The notes below the pieces were generated by a model. The model was given only the letters and a program-made list of their open reading frames with translations. It was not told the origin of the DNA and did not search any database. This document shows positions 16,389 to 24,258 of a stretch of DNA of 64,000 nucleotides, piece after piece (positions within the stretch are counted from its first letter, which is position 1; every line of letters starts with the position of its first letter). Made by a program: the position numbers and the translations under genes. Source of the DNA: Streptomyces sp. NBC_01317 (lineage in GTDB: Bacteria; Actinomycetota; Actinomycetes; Streptomycetales; Streptomycetaceae); contig NZ_CP108393.1 of assembly GCF_035961655.1 (NCBI RefSeq), forward strand, positions 1,612,001 to 1,676,000, given 5' to 3'.

Positions 16389-16956
16389 CGGCGTCTACCT
16401 GCGCGATTCGGTGCAGACCGCCGCCAAGATCCTGGTGGTCGGTCATTTCGCGGTGGGAAAGACGACCTTCATCGGGACCATGTCCGAGATTCCGCCGCTG
16501 CGGACCGAAGAGGTCATGACGCAGGCGGGCGAGGGGATCGACGACCTCAAGGGCACGCCGGGCAAGACCACGACGACCGTGGCCATGGACTTCGGCAGGC
16601 TCACGCTCAGCGAGAAGCTGGTGCTGTACCTGTTCGGCACCCCCGGACAGCAGCGGTTCGTCCAGGTCTGGGAGGACATGTCGCGCGGCGCCCTCGGCGC
16701 CCTGGTCCTGGTCGACCCGAACCGGCTCGAAGAGTCCTTCCCCGTGATGGACCTGGTCGAGCGGTACGGAATTCCGTACGCCATCGCCGTCAACCGGTTC
16801 GACGACGGCACGCCGGGCCACTCCGACGACGAGATCCGGGAAGCGCTCGACCTGCTCCCCGAGACCCCGCTCGTCACCTGCGACGCGCGCGACCAGCGGT
16901 CGTCCGCCAATTCCCTCATCGTACTGGTCCGTTATCTCCAGTCGCGCCTCAACTAG
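16363..16956 (+). CDS. cvnD: Conservon small GTPase CvnD
   Basis: A 197-residue Ras/MglA-like GTP-binding protein, the GTPase switch of the conservon. The P-loop is GHFAVGKTTF (residues about 27-36). The G3-type motif reads LFGTPGQQRF, a Gly in place of the usual Asp as in related ATP/GTP-binding proteins of this group. The G4-type motif is NRFDD. It starts inside cvnC behind a clear GAGGAGG site. Confidence 0.94.
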   Translation: MGSKLALDDGVYLRDSVQTAAKILVVGHFAVGKTTFIGTMSEIPPLRTEEVMTQAGEGIDDLKGTPGKTTTTVAMDFGRLTLSEKLVLYLFGTPGQQRFVQVWEDMSRGALGALVLVDPNRLEESFPVMDLVERYGIPYAIAVNRFDDGTPGHSDDEIREALDLLPETPLVTCDARDQRSSANSLIVLVRYLQSRLN

Positions 16957-16966
16957 GAGTCCAGGC

Positions 16967-18319
16967 ATGCAATCTCATTCGGAATTCCTTGCTCCGCCGC
17001 CCGGCTGCCCCGCGCACAACAGCGGCAAGAGCGTGCCGCTGCACGGGCCGGAGTTCGCCGCGGACCCGAACGGCTTCTACAACTACCTGCGGCAGTTCGG
17101 GCCGGCCGCCCCGGTCGAGCTGACGCCCGGGGTCGAGGCCTCGCTCATCACCGACTACGCGGCCGCCCTGCACGTGCTCCAGAACCCCGACACCTTCGCC
17201 AGGGACGCCCGGCGCTGGCGGGCCCTGAACGAGGGCCGGATACCGGACGACAGCCCCGTCCTGCCGATGATGATGTACCGGCCGAACCCGATGTTCTCGG
17301 ACGGCGCCGATCATCTGAGGCTGCGTCAGGCGGTGACGGCCAGTCTGGCGCGCATCGACACACACCGTCTGAGCCGGCACGTCGACCGGGTCGGTTCCTA
17401 CCTCATCGACCAGTTCAGCGGGCGCGGCCGGGCCGATCTGGTCGCCGACTACGCGCAGTTGCTGCCCCTGCTCGTCTTCAACGACCTGTTCGGGTGCCCG
17501 GCCGAGATCGGCGACCGGCTCATCTTCGGCTTCTCCGGGATCTTCGACGGCGTCGACGCGGAGAAGGCGAACGAGGTCCTCAGCGAGTCCCTGTTCGAAC
17601 TGGTCGCGCTCAAGCGCGCCCAGCCCGGCGACGACGTCACCTCGTGGCTGATGCAGCACGAAGCCGGCCTGAACGACGAGGAGATGATCCATCAGCTCGT
17701 GCTGCTGATCGGCGCGGGCACGGAGCCGACGCAGAACATCATCTCCAGCACCTTGCGTCTCCTGCTGTCCGAGGACAAGCGCGGGGACGGCATGCTGGTC
17801 GAGGACGCCATCAACGACGTGCTCTGGAACGGCCCTCCGATCGCCAACTACGCCGTGCACTACCCCGTGTTCGACGTGGACCTCTCGGGAAGCCGGCTGG
17901 ACGCGGGGAACCCTGTCCTCATCAGCTTCGCGGCGGCCAACAGCGACCCGGGCCTCTCCGCGAGCCGGCAGACCCTCAGCAAGCGGGCGCACCTGGCCTG
18001 GGGCGCGGGACCGCACGCGTGCCCGGCGAAGGACCCCGCGCTCCTGATCTCCGTGCTGGCCGTCGAGAAGCTTCTCAACACACTGCCGGACATCGAGCTG
18101 GGCGTGCCGGCCGGCTCGCTGACCTGGCGTCCCGGACCGTTCCACCGCGCGCTCAACGCGCTGCCGTCCCGCTTCACGCCCGTACGGCACGAGAGGCGCG
18201 AGTCCGCTCCCCTGCCGACCTCGGGCCGCAATGCCGGAAATACTCCGGTACGGGATCAGCCGCAGCGAGCCCAGAAGGGTAACTTCTGGAGCGGATTCCT
18301 GTCCTGGTGGAAGGTGTGA
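16967..18319 (+). CDS. cvnE: Conservon cytochrome P450 CvnE, CYP157-like
   Basis: A 450-residue P450 start to finish. The heme loop is LAWGAGPHACPA, so the Cys is present but the first aromatic and the last Gly of FxxGxxxCxG are changed. The I helix reads LIGAGTEPTQN. In the K helix, where P450s have ExxR, the sequence is NDVLWNGPP, so both Glu and Arg are gone. Loss of ExxR is the known hallmark of the conservon-linked CYP157 family, so this is a family trait rather than decay. A basic/aromatic C-terminal tail (FWSGFLSWWKV) may touch the membrane. ATG 16967 has GGAG upstream. The substrate is unknown. Confidence 0.92.
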   Translation: MQSHSEFLAPPPGCPAHNSGKSVPLHGPEFAADPNGFYNYLRQFGPAAPVELTPGVEASLITDYAAALHVLQNPDTFARDARRWRALNEGRIPDDSPVLPMMMYRPNPMFSDGADHLRLRQAVTASLARIDTHRLSRHVDRVGSYLIDQFSGRGRADLVADYAQLLPLLVFNDLFGCPAEIGDRLIFGFSGIFDGVDAEKANEVLSESLFELVALKRAQPGDDVTSWLMQHEAGLNDEEMIHQLVLLIGAGTEPTQNIISSTLRLLLSEDKRGDGMLVEDAINDVLWNGPPIANYAVHYPVFDVDLSGSRLDAGNPVLISFAAANSDPGLSASRQTLSKRAHLAWGAGPHACPAKDPALLISVLAVEKLLNTLPDIELGVPAGSLTWRPGPFHRALNALPSRFTPVRHERRESAPLPTSGRNAGNTPVRDQPQRAQKGNFWSGFLSWWKV

Positions 18320-18422
18320 CATTCGCAACATGCCAGAGGCATTGTCGGTCGAATGAGTGTTCCACCATCGGGGTAGACAGGGTTGGCGAATCTTATGTGA
18401 TGTCTTGAATAAAGGAGTCTCC

Positions 18423-19679
18423 GTGGAGCCGTCCCTGGCAGCGCCACTCATAGACCGACGCGCGGTGGTTTCACTCTTCTCCCGTCTGCGCACGGCGAAC
18501 GGCCAGTCGAATCCACTGCCTTTCTACGCGGATCTCAGGTCCATGGGCAGCGTCGTGCCCGCCCCCTGGGGCGGCCACCTGGTGAACTCCTTCGAACTCT
18601 GCAATCAGGTATTAAGAGATCGGGCCTGGCAGGTACCCGATAGCGCATGGCGCCTTCGCCAGGGCGAGAAGACCCGGTGGAACTCCATTTCTTCGCGGGA
18701 AATGGGCAGGACACTTCCCGCACTTAATCCGCCGCATCACACCCGGGTGCGCCAGTCGATCGGCAATCTTTTCGACCGCAATTCCCTGGAAGCCACCAAG
18801 GATTCGGTCGAGAGGACGACGGAGCGGCTTTTCGACCGGCTGGCCCAGGAATTGCGGGAGAACGGCGAGGCCGATTTCAGCTCTCTGGTCAGTGAGGAAC
18901 TTCCCTCTCTCACCATTTGCGAATGGCTCGGTCTGCCGATCGAGGACTACGCGCTGATGAGGGACCTGACGCATCACCAGGTGTTCGCGCAGGAATTGCT
19001 GCCCTCGCCGAGCCAGCTCGCGTTGTCCGACACCGCGACCCTCCGTCTCCAGGAGTATTTCGTCGAGCTGGTGGCGAAGCGGCGTGCGGAGCCCGGGGAC
19101 GACCCGATCTCCACGTGGCTCAGGACCTGGGACGGGATCGAGTCCGACCCCGCCAAGGCCGACGAGGCCGTCTACCTCCTCGCCCTCCTGGTCGTGCTGG
19201 CCGCGCCGGAGACCACGTCGACGCTGATCTCCACCATGGTGTGGCTGCTCCTGGAGCACCCCCTCCAGCTGGAGTGGCTGCGCGCGCATCCCCAGCACCT
19301 CCCCGACGCGGTCGAGGAGGTCCTGCGGTACGACTCCCCGAACCACATCATCAGCCGGGTCGCCGGTGAGGACACCACACTCGGCGGGGTGCGGGTGTCC
19401 AAGGACCAGATGGTGCACCTCATGATCGGCGCCGCCAACCACGACCCGGCCCAGCACTCCGAGCCGGACGTCTTCAACATCCGCCGTCGCGCGACACATC
19501 TGAGCTTCAGTGGCGGAATCCACTACTGCCTGGGCGCTCCGCTGGCCCGGCTGGAGGCGACGACGGTACTGAGCACGCTGCTCAGGCGGATGCCGTCCCT
19601 GCGCATCAGTTCGCCACCGGTCTGGGCGCCCCGGGTGGGTTTCCGGCGCATCGCCTCACTCGGAGTTGTCGCGGGCTGA
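18423..19679 (+). CDS. Second conservon-linked cytochrome P450 (TTA codon)
   Basis: From GTG 18423, with AAAGGAG five bases upstream, a 418-residue P450. It is fully canonical: I helix LAAPETTST, K helix EEVLRYDSP with ExxR, and heme loop FSGGIHYCLGAPLAR. Conservons with a CYP157 member are often followed by a CYP154-type P450, which fits this gene. Codon 64 is TTA (18612-18614), making it another candidate bldA target. The 5' part is noticeably less GC-rich than the rest. It needs ferredoxin and reductase partners that are not encoded here. Confidence 0.92.
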   Translation: MEPSLAAPLIDRRAVVSLFSRLRTANGQSNPLPFYADLRSMGSVVPAPWGGHLVNSFELCNQVLRDRAWQVPDSAWRLRQGEKTRWNSISSREMGRTLPALNPPHHTRVRQSIGNLFDRNSLEATKDSVERTTERLFDRLAQELRENGEADFSSLVSEELPSLTICEWLGLPIEDYALMRDLTHHQVFAQELLPSPSQLALSDTATLRLQEYFVELVAKRRAEPGDDPISTWLRTWDGIESDPAKADEAVYLLALLVVLAAPETTSTLISTMVWLLLEHPLQLEWLRAHPQHLPDAVEEVLRYDSPNHIISRVAGEDTTLGGVRVSKDQMVHLMIGAANHDPAQHSEPDVFNIRRRATHLSFSGGIHYCLGAPLARLEATTVLSTLLRRMPSLRISSPPVWAPRVGFRRIASLGVVAG

Positions 19680-19755
19680 CACACCGTCAGCGTCCGACAC
19701 TCCGTCAGCTATCGAGCAGAGCCCGCGCGACAGCGGACGACAAACGAGGAACAGC

Positions 19756-20517
19756 GTGGTGGATGCTTTCAAGGTTCTGCGTGTACGGCACGAAGGGCCC
19801 CTGCTGAAGGTCCAGTTGAACAGCCCGGAGACCGGGAACGCCGTTTCCGGGCTGATGCTGGACGAGCTTCTCGCCGTTCTGGACAGCGTGCACAACGACC
19901 CCGGCATCCGCGTGCTCATCCTCTCGGGTGCCGGGGACGACTTCTGCGTGGGCGGTGACCGGCGGGAGTTCGCCGAGTTCCTCCGGACGGACCCCAGCGG
20001 GGTGGCGATGCGCACCCTCGGCACCAAGGCCCGCCGGGTCTGTGACGCCCTCGCGACCTCCGACGCGGTCACCGTCGCCCGGCTGCACGGCGGGGTGATC
20101 GGCGCGGGGGTGGCGCTCGCGGTGTACTGCGATCTGCGGGCCGGCGCGGACAACTGCCGTTTCCGGCTGCCCGAGCTGGCGCTCGGCATGCCCCCCGCGT
20201 GGGGCGGCTCACTGCCCCGGCTCATCCAGGAGTCCGGCGCCGCCCGGATCCGTGAACTCATCATGACCGGCGAGAACTTCGACGCCGCCAGGGCCGCCGA
20301 ACTGTCCCTGCTCCACAAGGTCGTTCCCGAGGAGGAGCTGGAGGACGCCATCAGCGCGTGGACCAGGCCGCTGGTGCGCAGGTCCGCGGCGGCGCTGCGG
20401 ACGACGAAGGTCATGATGAACGCGTACGCGTCCGCCAGCCGCCTCGCGGACGCCTCTCTTTTCGACGCGGAACTGCTGACCGCCTCGGTGGCAGCGGGGC
20501 GGGCGGGGCGGAGCTGA
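19756..20517 (+). CDS. Enoyl-CoA hydratase/isomerase family protein
   Basis: A 253-residue crotonase-fold protein. GTG 19756 is preceded by GAGGA at a five-base spacing; the frame is open further upstream to 19666, inside the P450 tail. Oxyanion-hole segments are visible as GAGDDFCVGGD and HGGVIGAGVALAVYCD, and FRLPELALGMPPAWGG carries the usual downstream Glu. It resembles catabolic or secondary-metabolic crotonases, but the exact reaction cannot be assigned. It is 76 bases behind the second P450 on the same strand and may be co-transcribed with the conservon. Confidence 0.87.
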   Translation: MVDAFKVLRVRHEGPLLKVQLNSPETGNAVSGLMLDELLAVLDSVHNDPGIRVLILSGAGDDFCVGGDRREFAEFLRTDPSGVAMRTLGTKARRVCDALATSDAVTVARLHGGVIGAGVALAVYCDLRAGADNCRFRLPELALGMPPAWGGSLPRLIQESGAARIRELIMTGENFDAARAAELSLLHKVVPEEELEDAISAWTRPLVRRSAAALRTTKVMMNAYASASRLADASLFDAELLTASVAAGRAGRS

Positions 20518-20541
20518 GACGGGGCGGCAGACGTGCGTCCG

Positions 20542-21312
20542 CTACGCGCCCCTGAAGTGTTCCCGTACGAGTGACTGCACCACGGTCAGGTCCTCGGCGG
20601 TCAGCGCGTCGAGGAGCGCGGTGTGTTCCGCCGCGTCGGCGACGAGGTCGGCGCGGCGCACCGCCGGGGCGCTGACCAGGGGCCACTGGGAGCGGCGGTG
20701 CAGGTCGTCCGCGACCGCCACCAGCTGCTGGTTCCCCGAGAGGGAGAGCACCGCGCGGTGGAAGGCGCGGTCGCGGTCCGCGTAGGCGGCGTGGTCGCCG
20801 ACGGCGGCGGCCGCACCCGTCGCCTCGGCCAGGGGCCGCAGTTCGGCCCAGCGCTCGGCCGGTACGGTACGGGCCAGCCGGAGCATGACCGGCACCTCGA
20901 TCAGGGCCCGTACCTCGGCCAGTTCGGCGAGTTCGGCGGCGCCGCGCTCGGCGACCCGGAAGCCGCGGTTCAGGACGACCTCGACCGCGCCCTCCCGCGC
21001 CAGCTGCTGCATCGCCTCGCGGACGGGCGTCGCGGACACGCCGTACCGCTCGCCGAGGGCGGGGGCCGAGTAGACCTCGCCGGGGACCAGGTCGCCGCTG
21101 ACGAGCGCGGAGCGCAGGGCGTCGAGGATCTGGCCGCGTACGGAATGGCGCCGTACCGGCCGGGGGACGGACGGTTCAGGGCCGCTGTACGTGTGTTCCC
21201 GGTGCTCCGGTGACGTACGCGACTGCTTCGGCACCCGGTCGGGGCGCGCGGCGGCGTACGGCGGGGGCGCGGTCCTCTCCCGCCCGCCGTCCTGTTCCAG
21301 GCTTCGCTCCAC
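20542..21312 (-). CDS. GntR-family (FCD) transcriptional regulator
   Basis: A 256-residue regulator. GTG 21312 has GGAGG about nine bases upstream. After a disordered Arg/Pro-rich leader of about 60 residues comes the GntR winged helix (RRHSVRGQILDALRSALVSG, then YSAPALGERYGVSATPVREA), followed by an all-helical FCD ligand domain (AFHRAVLSLSGNQQLVAVAD). FCD regulators usually sense metabolic acids. It converges on the crotonase gene with only 24 bases between stops and is divergent from the iron-box-controlled gene. Confidence 0.9.
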   Translation of the reverse strand: MERSLEQDGGRERTAPPPYAAARPDRVPKQSRTSPEHREHTYSGPEPSVPRPVRRHSVRGQILDALRSALVSGDLVPGEVYSAPALGERYGVSATPVREAMQQLAREGAVEVVLNRGFRVAERGAAELAELAEVRALIEVPVMLRLARTVPAERWAELRPLAEATGAAAAVGDHAAYADRDRAFHRAVLSLSGNQQLVAVADDLHRRSQWPLVSAPAVRRADLVADAAEHTALLDALTAEDLTVVQSLVREHFRGA

Positions 21313-21383
21313 CCGGTTCCACCTCCGCTCCTCCCTGAACGATAGGCGGGCGGGGCCGCAGTTCAAAGAGCGAAAGTGTCGGG

Positions 21384-21402
21384 TAAGGTAAGGCTTACCT
21401 GC
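21384..21402 (+). promoter_or_regulatory. Iron box (DmdR/IdeR-type operator)
   Basis: TAAGGTAAGGCTTACCTGC closely matches the actinobacterial iron-box consensus TTAGGTTAGGCTAACCTAA and is a near-perfect 19-base dyad. It lies 28 bases before the FhuF-like start and 71 bases before the divergent gntR start, as expected for Fe-dependent repression. Confidence 0.85.
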
Positions 21403-21430
21403 AAACGATCGCGATTCGGTGGTCCCCTGC

Positions 21431-22279
21431 ATGACCCTTCCCGCCCTGCTGCCCCGCTTCCCGGCCTCGCCGGTCACGGACGCCTACGCCCGGCTGACCG
21501 AGGTCTTCCCCGCGCTGCGCGTCGACGAGATCGCGGCCGGCGGGACACTGCCGCACGACGGTGGCTGGGTGCGCGCGGCCGACCTCGCCGCCGGGGGCCC
21601 CGCCCTCGACACGTTCCTCGGCTGGGACGAGGCGCAGATCCTGCGGGACTACGGGCGGCCTGCCCGCCCCGACGTGGTGGCGAGCTTCGCGCTGCACCGC
21701 TACGCCTGGCCCGCCTGCCTTCTGGTCACCCTGCCGTGGTTCCTGCACCGCCGGGTACCGCGCGTGCCCGTGGCGGACGTCGCCTTCCAGCGGGTGCTGG
21801 GCAGGATGGCCGTACGGACCACGTCCTTCGCCTGCCTGCCGGACGACCCCGCCGCCGGGCACCCGGACGCCCGGGTCGTGCCGGACGAGGAGGCGCTGCG
21901 CGGCGAGGTGCGCGCGGCCGTCGCGGAGCACCTCGGGCCGGTGCTGGAGGGCTTCGCCCCCCGGATGCGCCGGGGCCGGCGGGCGCTGTGGGGCATGGCG
22001 ACCGACGAGATCGTCGAGGGCCTCTGGTACGTCGCCCACCTGCTGGGCGAGGAGCGCCGGGCGATGGCCGAGCTGGAGCTGCTGCTGCCGGGCACGACGG
22101 GTCCTTACGTGGGCGCCGCGGGCTTCCGTGAGCTGGCAGGACCGGACGGCGCGGCCCTGGCGACCCGCGACCGGGCGAGCTGCTGCCTCCACTACACACT
22201 GCGTCCCGACGACACGTGTGTGACCTGCCCGCGTACGTGTGACGCCGACCGTCTCGGTAAATTGACCGCGAACGTCTGA
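21431..22279 (+). CDS. FhuF-like (2Fe-2S) siderophore-reductase family protein
   Basis: A 282-residue soluble protein. The C-terminus has the ferric-siderophore-reductase cluster pattern: adjacent Cys-Cys in DRASCCLHYTL, then CVTCPRTC. Such proteins release iron from siderophores by reduction. The N-terminal region is variable, and the middle (ALHRYAWPACLLVTLPWFL) fits the family. ATG 21431 is taken as the start. An iron box directly upstream predicts induction when iron is scarce. No siderophore transporter lies nearby, so it likely serves systems elsewhere in the genome. Confidence 0.87.
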   Translation: MTLPALLPRFPASPVTDAYARLTEVFPALRVDEIAAGGTLPHDGGWVRAADLAAGGPALDTFLGWDEAQILRDYGRPARPDVVASFALHRYAWPACLLVTLPWFLHRRVPRVPVADVAFQRVLGRMAVRTTSFACLPDDPAAGHPDARVVPDEEALRGEVRAAVAEHLGPVLEGFAPRMRRGRRALWGMATDEIVEGLWYVAHLLGEERRAMAELELLLPGTTGPYVGAAGFRELAGPDGAALATRDRASCCLHYTLRPDDTCVTCPRTCDADRLGKLTANV

Positions 22280-22528
22280 TCCGGCTCTGACCTCGCACTC
22301 CGGTCGTCCGCGCCTGACTGCCCGTCACCCGGCGGCTCCATGCCACCCGCAGGGGTGATATTAATCGGACATGACAGCCGCTTTGCGCACGGCAGTTCGA
22401 GCCGAGCGTGCCTATTTGTGCGCCTCTCCGCCTCGTTGGCGTTGTCTTGGCCCAAAACCCCCTGAGGGGCACCGCACTTCCGCCAATATGGCGCCCGATA
22501 CGCCCTACTGCGATGCAAGGAACACCGC
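22280..22528. promoter_or_regulatory. Upstream region of DUF2637 gene
   Basis: A 249-base spacer with an AT-rich GTGATATTAATCGG segment near 22355 and a second less GC-rich stretch (GCCTATTTGTGCG) near 22408, both candidate promoter regions. AAGGA at about 22518 serves as ribosome site. No small gene with good support. Confidence 0.35.
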
Positions 22529-23587
22529 ATGCGACTGACCGACATATCGCTGGACTGGCTGCTCCCCGGCGGCGTGCTGCTCGTCGGAATCCTGGTGGCG
22601 GTGGCGATCCTCGCGCGCGGCAAGCGCGCCGGTGAGAAAACCGCGACCGAGGACTCCTGGGAGCGCACCGAGGAGCGCCGCAGGCGCAAGGAAGCGATCT
22701 ACGGAACCGCCTCGTACGCCCTGCTCTTCTGCTGCGCCGCGGTCGCCGCGGCGCTCTCCTTCCACGGCCTGGTCGGCTTCGGCCAGGAGAACCTGAACCT
22801 GACCGGCGGATGGGAGTACCTCGTCCCGTTCGGACTCGACGGCGCGGCGATGTTCTGCTCCGTCCTGGCCGTGCGCGAGGCCAGCCACGGTGACGCGGCT
22901 CTCGGTTCACGGCTGCTGGTGTGGCTGTTCGCCGGCGCCGCCGCGTGGTTCAACTGGGTCCACGCGCCCCGGGGCCTCGGCCACGCGGGTGCGCCCCAGT
23001 TCTTCGCCGGCATGTCTCTCTCGGCCGCGGTGCTCTTCGACCGCGCGCTGAAGCAGACCCGCCGTGCGGCGCTGCGCGAGCAGGGCCTCGTGCCCCGCCC
23101 GCTGCCGCAGATCCGGATCGTACGGTGGCTGCGCGCGCCCCGCGAGACCTTCGGCGCCTGGTCGCTGATGCTGCTCGAAGGCGTCCGCACCCTGGACGAG
23201 GCGGTCGAGGAGGTCCGTGAGGACAAGCGGACGAAGGAGCAGAACCGGCACCGCAGGCGGGAGCAGCAGAAGCTGGACCGGGCGCAGATCAAGGCGCTCA
23301 ACCGGCAGCACCGCGCCTGGGGCCGGGGACGCGGCGGTGGCCGTCAGATCCCGCTGCCCGCCGTGACCGCGCCAGGAGGGTCCGTGCCGGCCGTCGAGGC
23401 CGCCGCGGAGCCTGCTATACCCGAGCCGGGACAACTGCCCTATCGCTCCCGGCTCTCCCTTCAGCCCGCGACGGGCAGTGAAGCCCCCCGTACCGTCGAC
23501 CTCACCGCTGAGGACGACACCCAGGCATTGCCACGGCTCGACTCCCTGGAGCGCAAGCTCAAGGACCTGGAGCAGCAGTTCGGCTGA
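22529..23587 (+). CDS. DUF2637 membrane protein, SpdB-like
   Basis: A 352-residue membrane protein with four or so helices in the first half: LLPGGVLLVGILVAVAIL, ASYALLFCCAAVAAALSF, the PFGLDGAAMFCSVLAVREAS signature, and LLVWLFAGAAAWFNWVHA. A charged coiled-coil tail follows (RTKEQNRHRRREQQKLDRAQ). The DUF2637 domain is shared with SpdB-type spread proteins of Streptomyces conjugative plasmids and with chromosomal homologues. No other transfer genes are nearby, so this is probably a chromosomal housekeeping or developmental paralogue, not a plasmid remnant. Confidence 0.85.
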   Translation: MRLTDISLDWLLPGGVLLVGILVAVAILARGKRAGEKTATEDSWERTEERRRRKEAIYGTASYALLFCCAAVAAALSFHGLVGFGQENLNLTGGWEYLVPFGLDGAAMFCSVLAVREASHGDAALGSRLLVWLFAGAAAWFNWVHAPRGLGHAGAPQFFAGMSLSAAVLFDRALKQTRRAALREQGLVPRPLPQIRIVRWLRAPRETFGAWSLMLLEGVRTLDEAVEEVREDKRTKEQNRHRRREQQKLDRAQIKALNRQHRAWGRGRGGGRQIPLPAVTAPGGSVPAVEAAAEPAIPEPGQLPYRSRLSLQPATGSEAPRTVDLTAEDDTQALPRLDSLERKLKDLEQQFG

Positions 23588-23649
23588 GGTCCCCGTGTGC
23601 GCGACTCGCGGCTCACCACGCGCGGCTCGCGCGGGAGATTCGCACCCAT

Positions 23650-23686
23650 CGGACCGGTGTGGCGGAACAACCGTCATGCCGGTCCG
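23650..23686. terminator. Inverted repeat between convergent genes
   Basis: CGGACCGG at 23650-23657 and CCGGTCCG at 23679-23686 are perfect 8-base arms around a 21-base loop, placed between the stops of the convergent DUF2637 and RsbW-like genes. It could be a weak bidirectional terminator. Confidence 0.45.
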
Positions 23687-23747
23687 GCGTGTGTGGCCAC
23701 CGCTTCCGCTCCCTGTACGGCTCGGTGCGCCCGCGCCCCCCGCGGGC

Positions 23748-24143
23748 TCAGGCGGCGGCCTCACCGTTCATCTCGAACCAGACCACCTTTCCCAGTGGCC
23801 TCGTCCGTATCCCCCAGTCGTCCGCGAGACTGCGCACCAGCGCGAGTCCCCTGCCGTGCGTGGCGTCGTCGGCGGCCCGTACGGGCGCCAGGGGCGGCCC
23901 GGCGGGCGGCGCGGCGAAGTCCCGTACCTCCACACGCAGTCGTGAGTCCGCGACGGTCGCCGTGACCACCGCGCCCCGCTCCGTGTGCACCAGCGCGTTG
24001 GTGACCAGCTCACTGATGAGCAGCTCCGCCACCTCCGCGCAGTCTCTCTCCTGCCAATGTCTCAGCAACTCCCGTAAGGCGTGACGCACCTCCGGGACGG
24101 CCGCGAGATCGGCGCCTCCCATTCGGCGCCGCAATCCAGCCAT
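23748..24143 (-). CDS. RsbW-like ATP-binding regulatory protein
   Basis: A 131-residue HATPase_c_2 (anti-sigma/serine kinase-type) domain. The N-box is ISELVTNALVHTERGAV, the D-box VRDFAAPPAGPP and the G2 region ATHGRGLALVRSLADDWGI. Streptomyces encode dozens of these small GHKL proteins that bind sigma factors or anti-anti-sigma partners. The glycine motif DxGxG is replaced by DFAAP, common in this subgroup. No sigma factor or antagonist gene is adjacent. Confidence 0.88.
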   Translation of the reverse strand: MAGLRRRMGGADLAAVPEVRHALRELLRHWQERDCAEVAELLISELVTNALVHTERGAVVTATVADSRLRVEVRDFAAPPAGPPLAPVRAADDATHGRGLALVRSLADDWGIRTRPLGKVVWFEMNGEAAA

Positions 24144-24258
24144 CCTTCTGTCCCCCCGCTCGTACCGGCTTCTACTCCTGTCTCGATATCTACAGGAGAT
24201 GCATGCCCGACGCGGGACCGCTCACGCATTCAGATCCGCATCCCGGGGGCGCACGGAA

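Noticed and set aside
22529..23587. DUF2637/SpdB-like gene as evidence of an integrated conjugative element
   Set aside because: No integrase, replication, Tra translocase or att-like repeat is nearby; chromosomal homologues are common.
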